DNA of 64,000 nt, taken from NCBI RefSeq assembly GCF_000473265.1, contig NZ_KI421511.1, forward strand, positions 4,611,219 to 4,675,218. Reading direction: 5' to 3'. Position 1 is the first letter of the stretch. Each line of letters starts with the position of its first letter. This DNA is from Amycolatopsis thermoflava N1165. GTDB lineage: Bacteria > Actinomycetota > Actinomycetes > Mycobacteriales > Pseudonocardiaceae. The notes under the pieces are model-generated. The model saw nothing but the letters and a program-made list of their open reading frames with translations, was not told where the DNA came from and ran no database searches. Position numbers and translations under genes: made by a program. This document shows, one piece after another, positions 33,770 to 43,139 of this stretch.

Positions 33770-34666
33770 TTAATGCCGCACGTAGAGCCGCAGCGTCAGG
33801 TACCCGGTGGTGGCCGAGATGATGATCGACGCGAGCAGCAGCCACGGCGCCACCACGATCACGTCGAGCACCTGGATGTTGGGGATGATGCCGCCGGTGA
33901 CGGACAGGATGCGGTCGATGAACGCGAACTTCGCCGCGATCAGGCCGCCGACCGCGATCGCCCAGCCGATGACGCCGGTGACCACCGCTTCCAGGAGGAA
34001 CGGCAGCTGCGTGTACCAGCGGGTGGCGCCGACGAGCCGCATGATGCCGACCTCGGTGCGCCGCGTGAACGCTGAGATCTGCACCGTGTTGGAGATCAGC
34101 AGCAGGGCGGCGAGGGCTTGGATGAGCGCGATGACGAAGGTGCCGTCGCGGACGCCGCCGAGCACGCCGAAGAACCGGTCGAGGAACTGCTTCTGGTCGT
34201 CGACGCGGGAGACGCCGGGCCGGGTGCCGTACTCCTGGGTGATGACGTCGCTGCGGCTCGGGTCCTTGAGCTTGACCTGCAGCGAGGCGGGCAGCGCCTC
34301 GGGGCGGGCGGACTGGACCAGGATCGGGTTGTCCTGGAAGAGCTTCTTGAACCGCTCGTAGGCCTGGTCGCGGTTCTCGAACACGACGGAGTCGACGGCC
34401 GGGTTGCTGTTCAGGTCGGCCAGCAGTCCGCGGCACGGGTCCTGGGTGCAGGTCTTGTCGTTGGCGCTGACGTCCTGGGTCAGGTAGAGCGAGACCTCGA
34501 CGTCGGCCATGTAGTTGACCTGCATCTTGTCGATGGTCCGCACGATCAGCAGGCCGCCGCCGAGCATGCCGAGCGAGATGGCCGTGGTGATGATCATCGC
34601 GATGGTCATCGTGATGTTGCGGCGCAGGCCGGTGAAGACCTCGCTGAACACGAAACTGGCACGCAT
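33770..34666 (-). CDS. ftsX: Cell-division permease-like protein FtsX
   Basis: 298 residues from ATG 34666. One N-terminal membrane helix (TMTIAMIITTAISLGMLGGG), an extracytoplasmic domain with two Cys (about 93-99, CTQDPC), then three C-terminal helices (TFVIALIQALAALLLISNTV; the VVTGVIGWAIAVGG region; the VIVVAPWLLLASIIIS region). With FtsE it forms a non-transporting ABC complex that activates a peptidoglycan hydrolase at the septum, RipC in mycobacteria. Confidence 0.96.
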   Translation of the reverse strand: MRASFVFSEVFTGLRRNITMTIAMIITTAISLGMLGGGLLIVRTIDKMQVNYMADVEVSLYLTQDVSANDKTCTQDPCRGLLADLNSNPAVDSVVFENRDQAYERFKKLFQDNPILVQSARPEALPASLQVKLKDPSRSDVITQEYGTRPGVSRVDDQKQFLDRFFGVLGGVRDGTFVIALIQALAALLLISNTVQISAFTRRTEVGIMRLVGATRWYTQLPFLLEAVVTGVIGWAIAVGGLIAAKFAFIDRILSVTGGIIPNIQVLDVIVVAPWLLLASIIISATTGYLTLRLYVRH

Positions 34667-34713
34667 CGGGGGGTGGTTCCTCAGGTCGGGGGCAGGCGGG
34701 GGTTCGGGGTGAC

Positions 34714-35403
34714 TTATCGGCCGACGCCGTACACGCCCCGGGCGTCGTCGCGGATCACCTTGCCGAGCTGGAGCTCGACGACCCGGCGCCGCATGGAGTC
34801 CACGATGGAGTGGTCGTGGGTGGCCATCAGGACGGTGGTGCCGGTGCGGTTGATCCGTTCCAGCAGCAGCATGATGTCCTGGCTGGTGTCGGGGTCGAGG
34901 TTCCCGGTGGGCTCGTCGGCCAGCAGCACGAGCGGCCGGTTCACGAACGCGCGGGCGATCGCCACCCGCTGCTGTTCACCACCGGAGAGCTCGTGGGGCA
35001 TGCGGTCGGCCTTCCCTTCCAGCCCGACCAGCTCGAGGACCTCCGGCACCACCTTCTTGATGGTGTGCTTCGGCTTGCCGATGACCTCGAGCGCGAACGC
35101 CACGTTCTCCGCGACGGTCTTGTTGCCGAGCAGGCGGAAGTCCTGGAAGACGCACCCGATGGTCTGCCGCAGGCGGGGGACCCTGCGGCGGGCCATCTTG
35201 GCCACGTCGAAGTTGGACACGAAGACCCGGCCCTTGGTGGGGACCTCCTCGCGCAGGAGGAGGCGCAGGAACGTCGACTTGCCGGACCCGGAGGGCCCGA
35301 TCAGGAAGACGAACTCGCCCTTGTCCACGTCGACCGACACGTTCTCGAGTGCGGGACGCGTCGACGTCTTGTAGACCTTGGAGACACTGTCGAGCCGAAT
35401 CAC
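34714..35403 (-). CDS. ftsE: Cell-division ATP-binding protein FtsE
   Basis: 229 residues from GTG 35403 ([12 protein letters not shown]), matching the usual family start; TTG 35412 would add three residues. Walker [10 protein letters not shown] at 36-44, Q-loop FQDFRLL, signature ELSGGEQQR, Walker [13 protein letters not shown] and His in ATHDHS. It drives FtsX conformational changes for septal hydrolase activation. It is 47 bp upstream of ftsX in the same operon. Confidence 0.96.
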   Translation of the reverse strand: MIRLDSVSKVYKTSTRPALENVSVDVDKGEFVFLIGPSGSGKSTFLRLLLREEVPTKGRVFVSNFDVAKMARRRVPRLRQTIGCVFQDFRLLGNKTVAENVAFALEVIGKPKHTIKKVVPEVLELVGLEGKADRMPHELSGGEQQRVAIARAFVNRPLVLLADEPTGNLDPDTSQDIMLLLERINRTGTTVLMATHDHSIVDSMRRRVVELQLGKVIRDDARGVYGVGR

Positions 35404-35467
35404 GGTGGGCAATCCTACCCATGGGCGTCGTTAAGCCCGGGTTGGCCTATTGCCTCCGGCGCGGCGG

Positions 35468-36571
35468 TTACGCAGCGTTGGCCTGCTTGCGCCAGCGGAT
35501 ACCGGCCTCCAGGAAGTCGTCGATCTCCCCGTCGAGCACCGAGCTGGGGTTACCCACCTCGTGCTCGGTGCGGAGGTCCTTGACCATCTGGTACGGGTGC
35601 AGAACGTAGTTGCGCATCTGGTTGCCCCAGCTGCTGCCGGAGTCCTTGAGCGCGTCCAGCTCGGCGCGTTCCTCCTCCTTCTTCTTGAGGAGGAGTTTGG
35701 CCTGGAGGACCTTGAGCGCGGCGGCCTTGTTCTGCAGCTGCGACTTCTCGTTCTGGCAGGAGACGACGATGCCGGTGGGCAGGTGGGTGATGCGCACCGC
35801 GGAGTCGGTGGTGTTGACGCTCTGCCCGCCAGGGCCGGAGGAGCGGAACACGTCGACCCGGATGTCCTTCTCCGGGATCTCGACGTGGTCGACCTCCTCG
35901 ACCTCGGGCAGCACCTCGACGTGGGCGAACGACGTCTGGCGGCGGCCCTGGTTGTCGAACGGGGAGATCCGGACGAGCCGGTGGGTGCCCTGTTCGACGG
36001 AGAGGGTGCCGTAGATGTAGGGGGCCGCGACCTTGAAGGTGGCCGACTTGATGCCGGCCTCTTCGGCGTAGGAGATGTCGTAGACGTCGGTCGGGTAGCC
36101 GTGGCGCTCGGCCCAGCGCAGGTACATGCGCAGGAGCATCTCGGCCCAGTCGGCCGCGTCGACGCCGCCGGCTTCCGCGCGGATGGTGACCACCGCGTTG
36201 CGGTCGTCGTACTCGCCGGAGAGCAGAGTGCGGACCTCGAGGGCGTCCACTTCCTTCGCGAGGCGGGTCAGCTCGCCTTCGGCCTCGGCCTTGCTGGCGT
36301 TGTCGCCCTCGGCCTCGGCGAGCTCGTGGAGCACCTCGAGGTCGTCGAGCCGCTGGCGCAGGTCGGTGACCCGGCGCAGCTCGGCCTGCCGGTGGGACAG
36401 CTGACTGGTGACCTTCTGCGCGGCCTCCGGGTCGTCCCACAGGTTGGGGTTGGACGCCTGCTCTTCCAGGTCAGCCACCTGTGCGCGCAGGGCGTCGAGG
36501 TCCATGACGGACTCGACCTGCGTCAGCTTGCCGGCGAGGTCCTTCAGGTCGGCTGCGAAGTCACCACTCAC
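35468..36571 (-). CDS. prfB: Peptide chain release factor 2
   Basis: 367 residues from GTG 36571; TTG 36580 (adding three residues) is the other option. The stop-codon recognition tripeptide SPF lies in [15 protein letters not shown] and the catalytic GGQ in [14 protein letters not shown]. It is one continuous frame with no internal UGA near residue 25, so the programmed frameshift seen in many bacteria is absent, as is usual in actinobacteria. It releases peptides at UGA and UAA. Heads the prfB-ftsE-ftsX-smpB cluster. Confidence 0.96.
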   Translation of the reverse strand: MSGDFAADLKDLAGKLTQVESVMDLDALRAQVADLEEQASNPNLWDDPEAAQKVTSQLSHRQAELRRVTDLRQRLDDLEVLHELAEAEGDNASKAEAEGELTRLAKEVDALEVRTLLSGEYDDRNAVVTIRAEAGGVDAADWAEMLLRMYLRWAERHGYPTDVYDISYAEEAGIKSATFKVAAPYIYGTLSVEQGTHRLVRISPFDNQGRRQTSFAHVEVLPEVEEVDHVEIPEKDIRVDVFRSSGPGGQSVNTTDSAVRITHLPTGIVVSCQNEKSQLQNKAAALKVLQAKLLLKKKEEERAELDALKDSGSSWGNQMRNYVLHPYQMVKDLRTEHEVGNPSSVLDGEIDDFLEAGIRWRKQANAA

Positions 36572-36639
36572 AACCTTCAAGGTTACGGCACGGGGCGCGG
36601 CCGGTTACGGGAACCGGCCGCTTGGGGCCCCGTGGCCGC

Positions 36640-37140
36640 TCAGGCGTCCGGGATCGCGTCGATCAGCTTCAGCGCCGCGCGGGCGTGCGCCTGGCCGAAC
36701 TCGGCGATGGCCTTGCTGTAGGGGTCGCCTGCTGCCTTGACGGCCGCCCTCGCCTCGTCCAGGTCCTCCTGGTAGCTGGCCCTGGCCGTCTCGATGAGGC
36801 CGGCGCGCTGCTTCGCGGTGAGCGAGGCGGCGTGCACGAGGCGCAGGATCAGGGGGCTGCGGAGGTGGTCGGGGCCGGCGTCGGAGGTCAGCCAGGCCTT
36901 GAAGGCCTTCTTCCCGGCGGCGGTGATCACGTACTGCTGGCTGGAGCGCGGGCCTTGCTTGCCGAGCCGGACGAGCCCTTCCTTGGCGAGGGCGGGCAGC
37001 TCACGGTAGACCTGGCTGCGGGTGACGCTGAAGAACGTCCCGAACCGCTCCTCCGCCGCCGCAACCAGCTGCCCCCCGGTGGCCGGGCCGTCCTGGAGCA
37101 GGCCGAGCAATGCCGCTGCTGTTGCATTGAGTTCAGACAC
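36640..37140 (-). CDS. PadR-family regulator
   Basis: 166 residues from GTG 37140 (VSELNATAAALLGLLQDGPA); the upstream extension is shadow and no strong Shine-Dalgarno is visible. Winged HTH in the first 85 residues (SVTRSQVYRELPALAKEGLV; wing QGPRSSQQYVITAAGKKA), then a helical dimerisation tail of the Vir/PadR type 2 class. Two TGTCCACA copies 22 bp apart upstream may be its own operator. The target is unknown. Confidence 0.88.
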   Translation of the reverse strand: MSELNATAAALLGLLQDGPATGGQLVAAAEERFGTFFSVTRSQVYRELPALAKEGLVRLGKQGPRSSQQYVITAAGKKAFKAWLTSDAGPDHLRSPLILRLVHAASLTAKQRAGLIETARASYQEDLDEARAAVKAAGDPYSKAIAEFGQAHARAALKLIDAIPDA

Positions 37141-37169
37141 CCCTACAAGGTGCCACTTTTCCGCCGATC

Positions 37170-37199
37170 TGTCCACAGTGGTCACGGTCAATGTCCACA
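37170..37199. promoter_or_regulatory. Paired TGTCCACA sites upstream of the PadR gene
   Basis: TGTCCACA at 37170-37177 and 37192-37199, 22 bp apart (two helical turns), so both face the same side of the DNA. They lie 30-60 bp upstream of the PadR start. They also resemble DnaA boxes with one changed base. A regulator site is plausible but untested. Confidence 0.35.
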
Positions 37200-37252
37200 A
37201 AGGTCATTACCTTCCCCCGTCCGGCCCAATCGGGGGTGCCCCAAGCGCACGA

Positions 37253-37284
37253 AAAAGGCCCGGTCCGTGAAGACCGGGCCTTTT
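37253..37284 (-). terminator. Terminator of initiator tRNA copy 1
   Basis: On the minus strand AAAGGCCCGGTC and GACCGGGCCTTT form a 12-bp stem with a 6-nt loop, followed by TTTCGT. It starts directly after the tRNA 3' end. Confidence 0.85.
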
Positions 37285-37287
37285 CCC

Positions 37288-37364
37288 TGGTAGCGGGGAC
37301 AGGATTTGAACCTGCGACCTCTGGGTTATGAGCCCAGCGAGCTACCGAGCTGCTCCACCCCGCG
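37288..37364 (-). tRNA. Initiator tRNA-fMet (CAT), copy 1, with encoded CCA
   Basis: Minus strand CGCGGGGTGGAGCAG... with anticodon loop CTCATAA flanked by three G-C pairs (GGG/CCC), the initiator hallmark. Position 1 C faces T72, so the first acceptor pair is mismatched as required for formylation. The T-arm has GGTTCAAATCC. CCA is encoded at 37290-37288. A near-identical copy lies 625 bp away. Confidence 0.95.
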
Positions 37365-37915
37365 CTGTAAGTCCCACTATACACACCTCACCCTGGCCCC
37401 CAAACTGACCCCCCAGACGCTCCCGAGTGGACATCACCCCGCGCCCCGACACCGCATGACGCGAGGCACTCACGCCTGCCCAACGCCTGGAGTCAGCCCC
37501 CAGCAACTCCGAGTGGCCCCCACACCAACCGAGCCCCTCAGCACCGATGGCCCACCCCCCATGCCCCAGCGCCGCCAGGCGCCAAGGCCCGCCCCCACCC
37601 ACCCGCACGTCCCCACCGATCCAGCACCGCACGGGGATGCAGGGGCGCCCCCTGCCGGGGCCTAGGGGTTCGACCCCCACAGACAACGAAGACCGCTCAA
37701 CAGCCCCGTTCACGCCCTGACACGCACACCGGCCCCAGCGCCGCCAGGCGCGAAGGGCCACCCCGCACCCAACGCAAGATCACCACGTCACTAGCACCGC
37801 ACGGGGGTGCAGGGGGCTCGCCCCCTGCCGGGGGCCTGGGGGTTCGACCCCCAGAGACAACGAAGAGAGGCCCCCGATCCGCGCTTTCCGCGGATACAGG
37901 GGCCCCTGCCTCTCG
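37365..37915. repeat. Gene-free DNA with a tandem repeat of about 170 bp
   Basis: Between the two initiator tRNAs. CCCCAGCGCCGCCAGGCGC occurs at 37564 and 37733, and GCACCGCACGGGG at 37624 and 37794, so a unit of about 170 bp is present twice with drift. Each unit ends in a copy of the double-hairpin repeat (about 37632-37685 and 37802-37858). No coding frame here is convincing. Confidence 0.65.
37864..37914 (-). terminator. Hairpin after initiator tRNA copy 2
   Basis: On the minus strand GAGAGGC and GCCTCTC close an imperfect long stem with an inner ATCCGCG/CGCGGAT stem, followed by TTCGTTGTC. It begins one base after the tRNA 3' end. Confidence 0.65.
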
Positions 37916-37989
37916 TAGCGGGGACAGGATTTGAACCTGCGACCTCTGGGTTATGAGCCCAGCGAGCTACCGAGCTGCTCCACCCCGCG
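37916..37989 (-). tRNA. Initiator tRNA-fMet (CAT), copy 2, without encoded CCA
   Basis: The 74-nt body is the same as copy 1 in acceptor, anticodon stem (GGG/CCC) and T-arm. The bases after the discriminator are CGA rather than CCA, so CCA must be added by the nucleotidyltransferase. The flanks differ from copy 1. Confidence 0.95.
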
Positions 37990-38070
37990 TTGTGAGGATG
38001 AGTTTACGCCTTAGTTGCGGGGGTGTGCACACCGGGTGCCGGAAGCAGTTCCGGCACCCGGTGTGGTGCG

Positions 38071-41058
38071 TCATCCGCCCGGCTGGGGTGGCGCCGAGGT
38101 CGTCTGGGCGGCCTTGGCGTTCTCGTAGGCGCGGGCGGCGGCGTCGAGCGCGGCGAGCGCCTCGCCCTGTGCGGCGAAGTTGCCGCTCTGCTGGGCTTGC
38201 CGGAGCCGTTCGAGCGCCGACTGGATGTCGGCGACGGCCTGGTCGAGGGCGGGGCTGCTGCCGGTGCCGCCGGTGGCGGGCGGGGTCGTCGGCGTGGTGG
38301 ACGGTGTCGGCGTGGTGGTCGGTTGTTGCTGGGTCGGCGAGGTCGCCGCCTGGCCGGCCTGGTCACCGAAGACCTGTTTGAGCGCGTCGGCGAGGGTGGA
38401 GGCGAACCCGACCTTGGATCCGTAGGACACCAGCACGCGGGCGAGCTGCGGGTAGCTGTTCTGGTTGCGTTGCTGGATGTAGACGGGTTCGACGTAGAGG
38501 AATCCGCCGCCGACGGGCAGGGTGATCAGGTTGCCGAAGATCACCGTGACGCTCTGGTTGCTGAACAGGGTGCGTTCCTGGGCGAACCGGGAGTCGCTCT
38601 GGAACCTGTTCTGGACCTGGACGGGGCCGTCGACCTGGCTGTTGCCCGCCGCGGTGGTGGGTAGCCGCAGGACCTTGATGGCGCCGTAGTCGTTCGGGTC
38701 GGAGGACACTGTCATCCAGGCCGCGAGGTACTGCCGTTGCAGGGCGGTGAGCGGGCTGGTCAGCTGGAACGTCGTGCCGCTCTGCCCCGGCGCCTGCGCC
38801 AGCACGTAGTAGCCGGGCTGGTTGGCCAGGCCGGAGGCGTCCAGGTTGGTGCCGCCCTCCTGGGTCGGGTCCTGTGGCACGTTCCAGAAGGTGTTGGTCG
38901 TGTAGAACTCCTGCGGGTCGGTGACGTGGTACTTCGTCAGGAGTTCGCGCTGGACCTTGAACAGGTCCTCGGGGTACCGGAAGTGCGACCGCAGCTCGGG
39001 GCTGATCTCGGTGCCCGGCTTGACCAGGCCCGGGAAGACCTGCTCCCACGCCTTGAGGACCGGGTCCTTTTCGTCGACCGAGTAGAGGGTGACGGTGCCG
39101 TTGAACGCGTCGACGGTCGCCTTGACCGAGTTGCGGATGTAGTTGATGTTGTTGTTGGCCTGGCGGGCGACGCCGGCGAGGGTGTCCTCGGTGGCGGCGC
39201 CGAGCGGGGTCTGCTGGGAGTACGGGTAGTTGTTCAGCGTGGTGTAGCCGTCGACGATCCAGACGATCTTGCCGTCGACCACCGCGGGGTACGGGTCGCC
39301 GTCGACGGTGAGCCACGGCGCGACCTTGCTGACGCGCTGGCGCGGGTCGCGGTTGTACATGATCTTCGAGCCGTCGCTGATGGCGTCGGAGAAGAGGATG
39401 TTGCGCTCGCCGTACTTGGCCGCGAAGGCGAGGCGGTTGAACCAGTTGCCGAGGTTCACGCCGCCGGTGCCGTCGTAGCGGTAGTTGCTGCTGCTCGCGC
39501 TGTCGTACTCGCCGGGTGCGCGGCCTTCCTGGCCGCCGACGATGGCGTAGTCGTTGGTGAGCTCGCCGTAGTAGATCCGCGGCTCGGTGACCGAGATGCC
39601 GGGCGCGGTGGGGTTGGCCGGGTTGATGCCGGCGCCGGTCGGATTCTGCGTGTCGCTGGTGACCGCGATCGGGTAACCGCCGTCGCTGTTGGCGTTGCTC
39701 ACGGCACGGTCGATCGTGTTGGCCGGTGCCGCCACGAACCCGTTCCCGTGCGTGTAGACCATGTGCTTGTTGATCCAGTTGGTCTGGTTGCCGGTGAGGT
39801 TGGCGGTGTTGATCTCACGGGCGGCGACCACGTAGTCCTGCAGCTTGCCGTCGATCTCGTAGCGGTCGATGTCGAGCTTCTGCGGGAAGCCGTAGAAGTT
39901 CTCCCGGCCGACCCGCTGGGTGAAGGTGGGCGCCAGCACGTTCGGGTCGAGCAGGCGAATGTTGGGCACGGTCGTGACGTCCGCGCTGATGTCCGACGCG
40001 GTGGCCTGCCCGGTGCCGGTGTAGTCCTCGTACTGGACGTTGTTGAGCCCGAACGCGGACTTCGTCGCGTCCATGTTGCGACTGATGGAAAGCGCTTCCT
40101 TCTGGTTGGCGTTCGGCTTGACCGAGAACTGCTCGAGGATCGCCGGCCAGGCGACGCCGACCAGCACACCGGACAGGATCAGCAGCACCAGCGCGATCGC
40201 GGGCAGCTGGATGTTGCGCAGGAACGCACCCGCGAAGAACGCGACAGCGCAGATCGCGGAGATGCACAGCAGGATCAGCTTCGCGGGCAGCACCGCGTTC
40301 AGGTCCGTGTAGGTGGCGCCGTAGAACAGCGGGGCGTTGCGGTCGGAGAACAGCAGGTTGTAGCGGTCGAAGTAGTACTCGACGGCCTTCAGCAGCACGA
40401 ACAGGCCGGCGGTGACGGCGAGCTGGACGCGGGCCGAGCCGGCGAGCTGGCCGCCGCGGCCGGCGAGCCGGATGCCGCCGAACAGGTACTGCGCGATGAG
40501 CGCGCCGATGAACGAGATCGTCACCGCGACGAACAGCCAGCCGAGCAGCCACTGGTAGAAGGGCAGCGTGAAGGCGTAGAAGCCGATGTCGTTGCCGAAC
40601 TCGGGGTCGGTCTGGCCGAAGCTCGTGCCGTGCAGGAACAGCTGGATGCGCTGCCAGTCGCCCTCGCCGGTCGCGCCCGCGATGAGGCCGGTGACCAGCG
40701 GGATGCCGATGCCGAACAGCCGGATGCGGCCGACCACGGCCGAGCGGTAGCGGGCCAGCGGGTCGTCGGCGCCGGAGACCGGGACGAACACCGGCCGCGT
40801 GCGGTAGGCGATCCACAGGCTGAGCGCGAGCGAGCCGCCGACCAGCAGCCCGATCGCGAAGAACAACACGATGCGGGTGACGACCATGGTGTTGAAGACC
40901 TGGCGGGCGTCCACCTCGCCGAACCACAGCCAGTCGACATAGGTGTCCAACAGGCGCGCGCCGAGTAGCAGCGCCAGGACGATCACCGCGGCGATGATCA
41001 GCAGTACCCGGCTGCGACGGGACAGCTTCGGCAGGCTCACTGGGGGCCGACTGGCCAC
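38071..41058 (-). CDS. UPF0182-family large membrane protein
   Basis: 995 residues from ATG 41058. Seven or so membrane segments occupy about 15-330 (VLLIIAAVIVLALLLGARLL first), followed by a large extracytoplasmic region with family motifs (YIRNSVKATVDAFNGTVTLY; HFRYPEDLFKVQRELL; GGGFLYVEPVYIQ) and a Thr/Pro-rich low-complexity stretch near 925-945 before a helical tail. Length matches M. tuberculosis Rv3193c. It is conserved in actinobacteria and its function is unknown. The next gene upstream on this strand is the PDZ-Lon protein, as in mycobacteria. Confidence 0.93.
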   Translation of the reverse strand: MASRPPVSLPKLSRRSRVLLIIAAVIVLALLLGARLLDTYVDWLWFGEVDARQVFNTMVVTRIVLFFAIGLLVGGSLALSLWIAYRTRPVFVPVSGADDPLARYRSAVVGRIRLFGIGIPLVTGLIAGATGEGDWQRIQLFLHGTSFGQTDPEFGNDIGFYAFTLPFYQWLLGWLFVAVTISFIGALIAQYLFGGIRLAGRGGQLAGSARVQLAVTAGLFVLLKAVEYYFDRYNLLFSDRNAPLFYGATYTDLNAVLPAKLILLCISAICAVAFFAGAFLRNIQLPAIALVLLILSGVLVGVAWPAILEQFSVKPNANQKEALSISRNMDATKSAFGLNNVQYEDYTGTGQATASDISADVTTVPNIRLLDPNVLAPTFTQRVGRENFYGFPQKLDIDRYEIDGKLQDYVVAAREINTANLTGNQTNWINKHMVYTHGNGFVAAPANTIDRAVSNANSDGGYPIAVTSDTQNPTGAGINPANPTAPGISVTEPRIYYGELTNDYAIVGGQEGRAPGEYDSASSSNYRYDGTGGVNLGNWFNRLAFAAKYGERNILFSDAISDGSKIMYNRDPRQRVSKVAPWLTVDGDPYPAVVDGKIVWIVDGYTTLNNYPYSQQTPLGAATEDTLAGVARQANNNINYIRNSVKATVDAFNGTVTLYSVDEKDPVLKAWEQVFPGLVKPGTEISPELRSHFRYPEDLFKVQRELLTKYHVTDPQEFYTTNTFWNVPQDPTQEGGTNLDASGLANQPGYYVLAQAPGQSGTTFQLTSPLTALQRQYLAAWMTVSSDPNDYGAIKVLRLPTTAAGNSQVDGPVQVQNRFQSDSRFAQERTLFSNQSVTVIFGNLITLPVGGGFLYVEPVYIQQRNQNSYPQLARVLVSYGSKVGFASTLADALKQVFGDQAGQAATSPTQQQPTTTPTPSTTPTTPPATGGTGSSPALDQAVADIQSALERLRQAQQSGNFAAQGEALAALDAAARAYENAKAAQTTSAPPQPGG

Positions 41059-41204
41059 TGCGCACGCTCCTGATGTCTTGGTCCGCTGGCGGGGCGACCC
41101 GTAATGCAGGACACCCCTGAACCCCTAACTGTAGGAGGGCCGCCGCGGGTTCCCCGACCGGCCCGAATCGGACACGTCCGGCAGGCACCTGACACGATGA
41201 GGAG

Positions 41205-41753
41205 ATGGCATCGGAAGTCAACCCCGCCACCGGTCCGGCCATCGCGGCGCTGGCCCGTGAGGTCGAGGAGTTCGTGGCCGCCGCCGGGTGGGACCAGCCT
41301 CCTCAGCTGTTCGCGCTGGTCCCGACCGCGTCGCTGCTGCGCGAGCAGCCCGAGCTGGCCGGGCAGCTCGACCCGTCGAGCGCGCTGACCCCGGTGGCGC
41401 AGGAGCCGCTGCCCGAGGGTGACCTGGCGGAGGCGCTGGGGCGGATCGCGTGGCCGGAGGCCGTGCTCGGCTGCGCGCTGGCCCAGGAGATCATCGTGCT
41501 GCCGCCGAGCGCCGAGTCGGAGCTGTCCGGGTCCGGCGACGCGGAGCGGCTGCGGCAGGCCGCGGCGGACCACCCCGACCGGACGGAGGCGCGCCTGGTG
41601 GCGGCCGTGCTGCGGGACGGCCCGGGCGCCTGCGTCATGCGGCTGCGGGGCTACACCAAGGCGGAGGACGCCGAGCCCGCCGACGAGATCGTCGAGCACC
41701 CCGACCTGGCGCCGAACCTGCTGGACGCACTTCGCGCCACGCTGGCCCCCTGA
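41205..41753 (+). CDS. PPA1309-family protein
   Basis: 182 residues from ATG 41205. A conserved actinobacterial protein with the opening ALAREVEEFVAAAGWDQPPQ, the core LGRIAWPEAVLGCALAQEII, and ending GPGACVMRLRGYT...EIVEHPDLAPNLL. No catalytic motif is known for the family. It is divergent from the UPF0182 gene and convergent with the PDZ-Lon gene. Confidence 0.85.
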   Translation: MASEVNPATGPAIAALAREVEEFVAAAGWDQPPQLFALVPTASLLREQPELAGQLDPSSALTPVAQEPLPEGDLAEALGRIAWPEAVLGCALAQEIIVLPPSAESELSGSGDAERLRQAAADHPDRTEARLVAAVLRDGPGACVMRLRGYTKAEDAEPADEIVEHPDLAPNLLDALRATLAP

Positions 41754-41877
41754 CCTCAGGGGCACGCTCAGCCGGTGCCAGGGCCTACGAGCCACTGCTC
41801 TCGCATCGGGTTGCCGGGCTAGGGGCTGTCCGGTCTCACAAAACTCGGCACGGCGGCCGCCACGCCGCGGTGCCGGG

Positions 41878-43023
41878 TCAGCAGGACGGCGTGGGCTGCC
41901 CCGCCTTGAGCGCGTCCAGCGCCGAGAGCGCACTGTCCAGGTCGGACACCTTGACCAGCTTCAGCCCGTCCGGCGCCGCGGCGGAGGCCTCCGCGCAGTT
42001 GGCCTCCGGCGTGAGGAACACGGTGGCGCCGGCCTCGCGCGCGGCGACGACCTTGAACGAGATCCCGCCGATCGCGCCGACCTGTCCCTTCTCGGTGATC
42101 TCCCCCGTGCCGGCGACGTGCTCACCCGCCACCATCTCGCCCGGGGTGAGCCGGTCGACGATCGCCAGCGCGAACATCAGGCCGGCCGAGGGGCCGCCGA
42201 CGTCCTGCAGCGAGATCTTCACGTCGAAGGGCACGTCGGCCCGGTCGATGGGCTGCAGGCCCATGAACCCCTGCTTCTTGGACGGGTCCGGGTTCGCGGC
42301 GAGCGTGATCTGCTCGGTGCGGGGCGGCTCGGTGCCGTGCTGGAACGTGATCGGCACGGTCTGGCCTGGGGTGGTGTCGGCGAGCGCCGCGGTGACGTCG
42401 TCCTCGTTGGTGATGGCGCGGCCGTTGACCGACAGCAGCCGGTCGCCCGCCGCGAGCACCCGGCTGGCCGGGGTGTTGTCGACGATCGTCTGGGCGAGCA
42501 CCTTGACCGGGAAGCCGAGGTGGCGCAGGGCGGCGACCTCGGCGTTGCTCTGCGAGTCCTGGAACTGCTGGACGTTCTCCTGCTGGACCTGCTCGTCGCT
42601 CTCGCCGGGGCGGAAGTACTCCTCGCGCGGCGCGAGCGCGTACCGGCCGCTGACCCACAGCCCGAGCGCGCCGAACAGGCTGATCTCGTCGTTGAGCGAG
42701 ACCGTGGTCATCCGCAGCTCGCCCGCGGTCGGGTAGGTCTGCTGCCCGTCGATCTCGACCACCGGGACGCCGTTGACCTGGCCGAGCGTGTCGTAGGTCG
42801 GGCCGGGGCCGATCGCCACGTAGGGCACCTGGACGAACGCGCCGATGAGCCCGAACGCCACGATGAGGACACCGCTGGTCACGACGGTCCAGCCGCGCCT
42901 CGTCATGCGGGCGCGCTCGCGGGGCCGCGTCGCGCGGTGCCCGTTGCGGGCCTGGTCGCCGTCGTCGGGCTTGGTGCCGGTCGCGGCGCCGGGAGCAGTG
43001 CTTTCGTCGCGGGACTCGCTCAC
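41878..43023 (-). CDS. PDZ-domain Lon-like membrane protease (YlbL type)
   Basis: 381 residues from GTG 43023 (VSESRDES); a start at MTRRGW is also possible. A charged N-terminus, one membrane helix (WTVVTSGVLIVAFGLIGAFV), a PDZ domain (about 160-240; VLAAGDRLLSVNGRAI), then a Lon S16 domain with catalytic Ser in VGGPSAGLMFAL and Lys in GGISFKVVAAREAG. The orthologue position corresponds to Rv3194c. Such proteases act outside the membrane on unknown substrates, linked to division quality control in Bacillus. Confidence 0.92.
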   Translation of the reverse strand: MSESRDESTAPGAATGTKPDDGDQARNGHRATRPRERARMTRRGWTVVTSGVLIVAFGLIGAFVQVPYVAIGPGPTYDTLGQVNGVPVVEIDGQQTYPTAGELRMTTVSLNDEISLFGALGLWVSGRYALAPREEYFRPGESDEQVQQENVQQFQDSQSNAEVAALRHLGFPVKVLAQTIVDNTPASRVLAAGDRLLSVNGRAITNEDDVTAALADTTPGQTVPITFQHGTEPPRTEQITLAANPDPSKKQGFMGLQPIDRADVPFDVKISLQDVGGPSAGLMFALAIVDRLTPGEMVAGEHVAGTGEITEKGQVGAIGGISFKVVAAREAGATVFLTPEANCAEASAAAPDGLKLVKVSDLDSALSALDALKAGQPTPSC

Positions 43024-43139
43024 GGCCCACAGCGTACGGTGACCGGCCCGCACGCTCGATCACCAGGCCTTGATCGCGCCGAGCGAAATCGGACACCTCT
43101 GGCGGGGTCACGGCTGCTCCGGCCGCGTACGGTGGAGCT

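Noticed and set aside
36480-36571. Programmed frameshift in prfB
   Set aside because: Looked for an in-frame UGA near codon 25 and none exists; the gene is one continuous frame.
37133-37384. Frame with SSVARWAHNPEVAGSNPVPA
   Set aside because: Spurious translation through the initiator tRNA gene.
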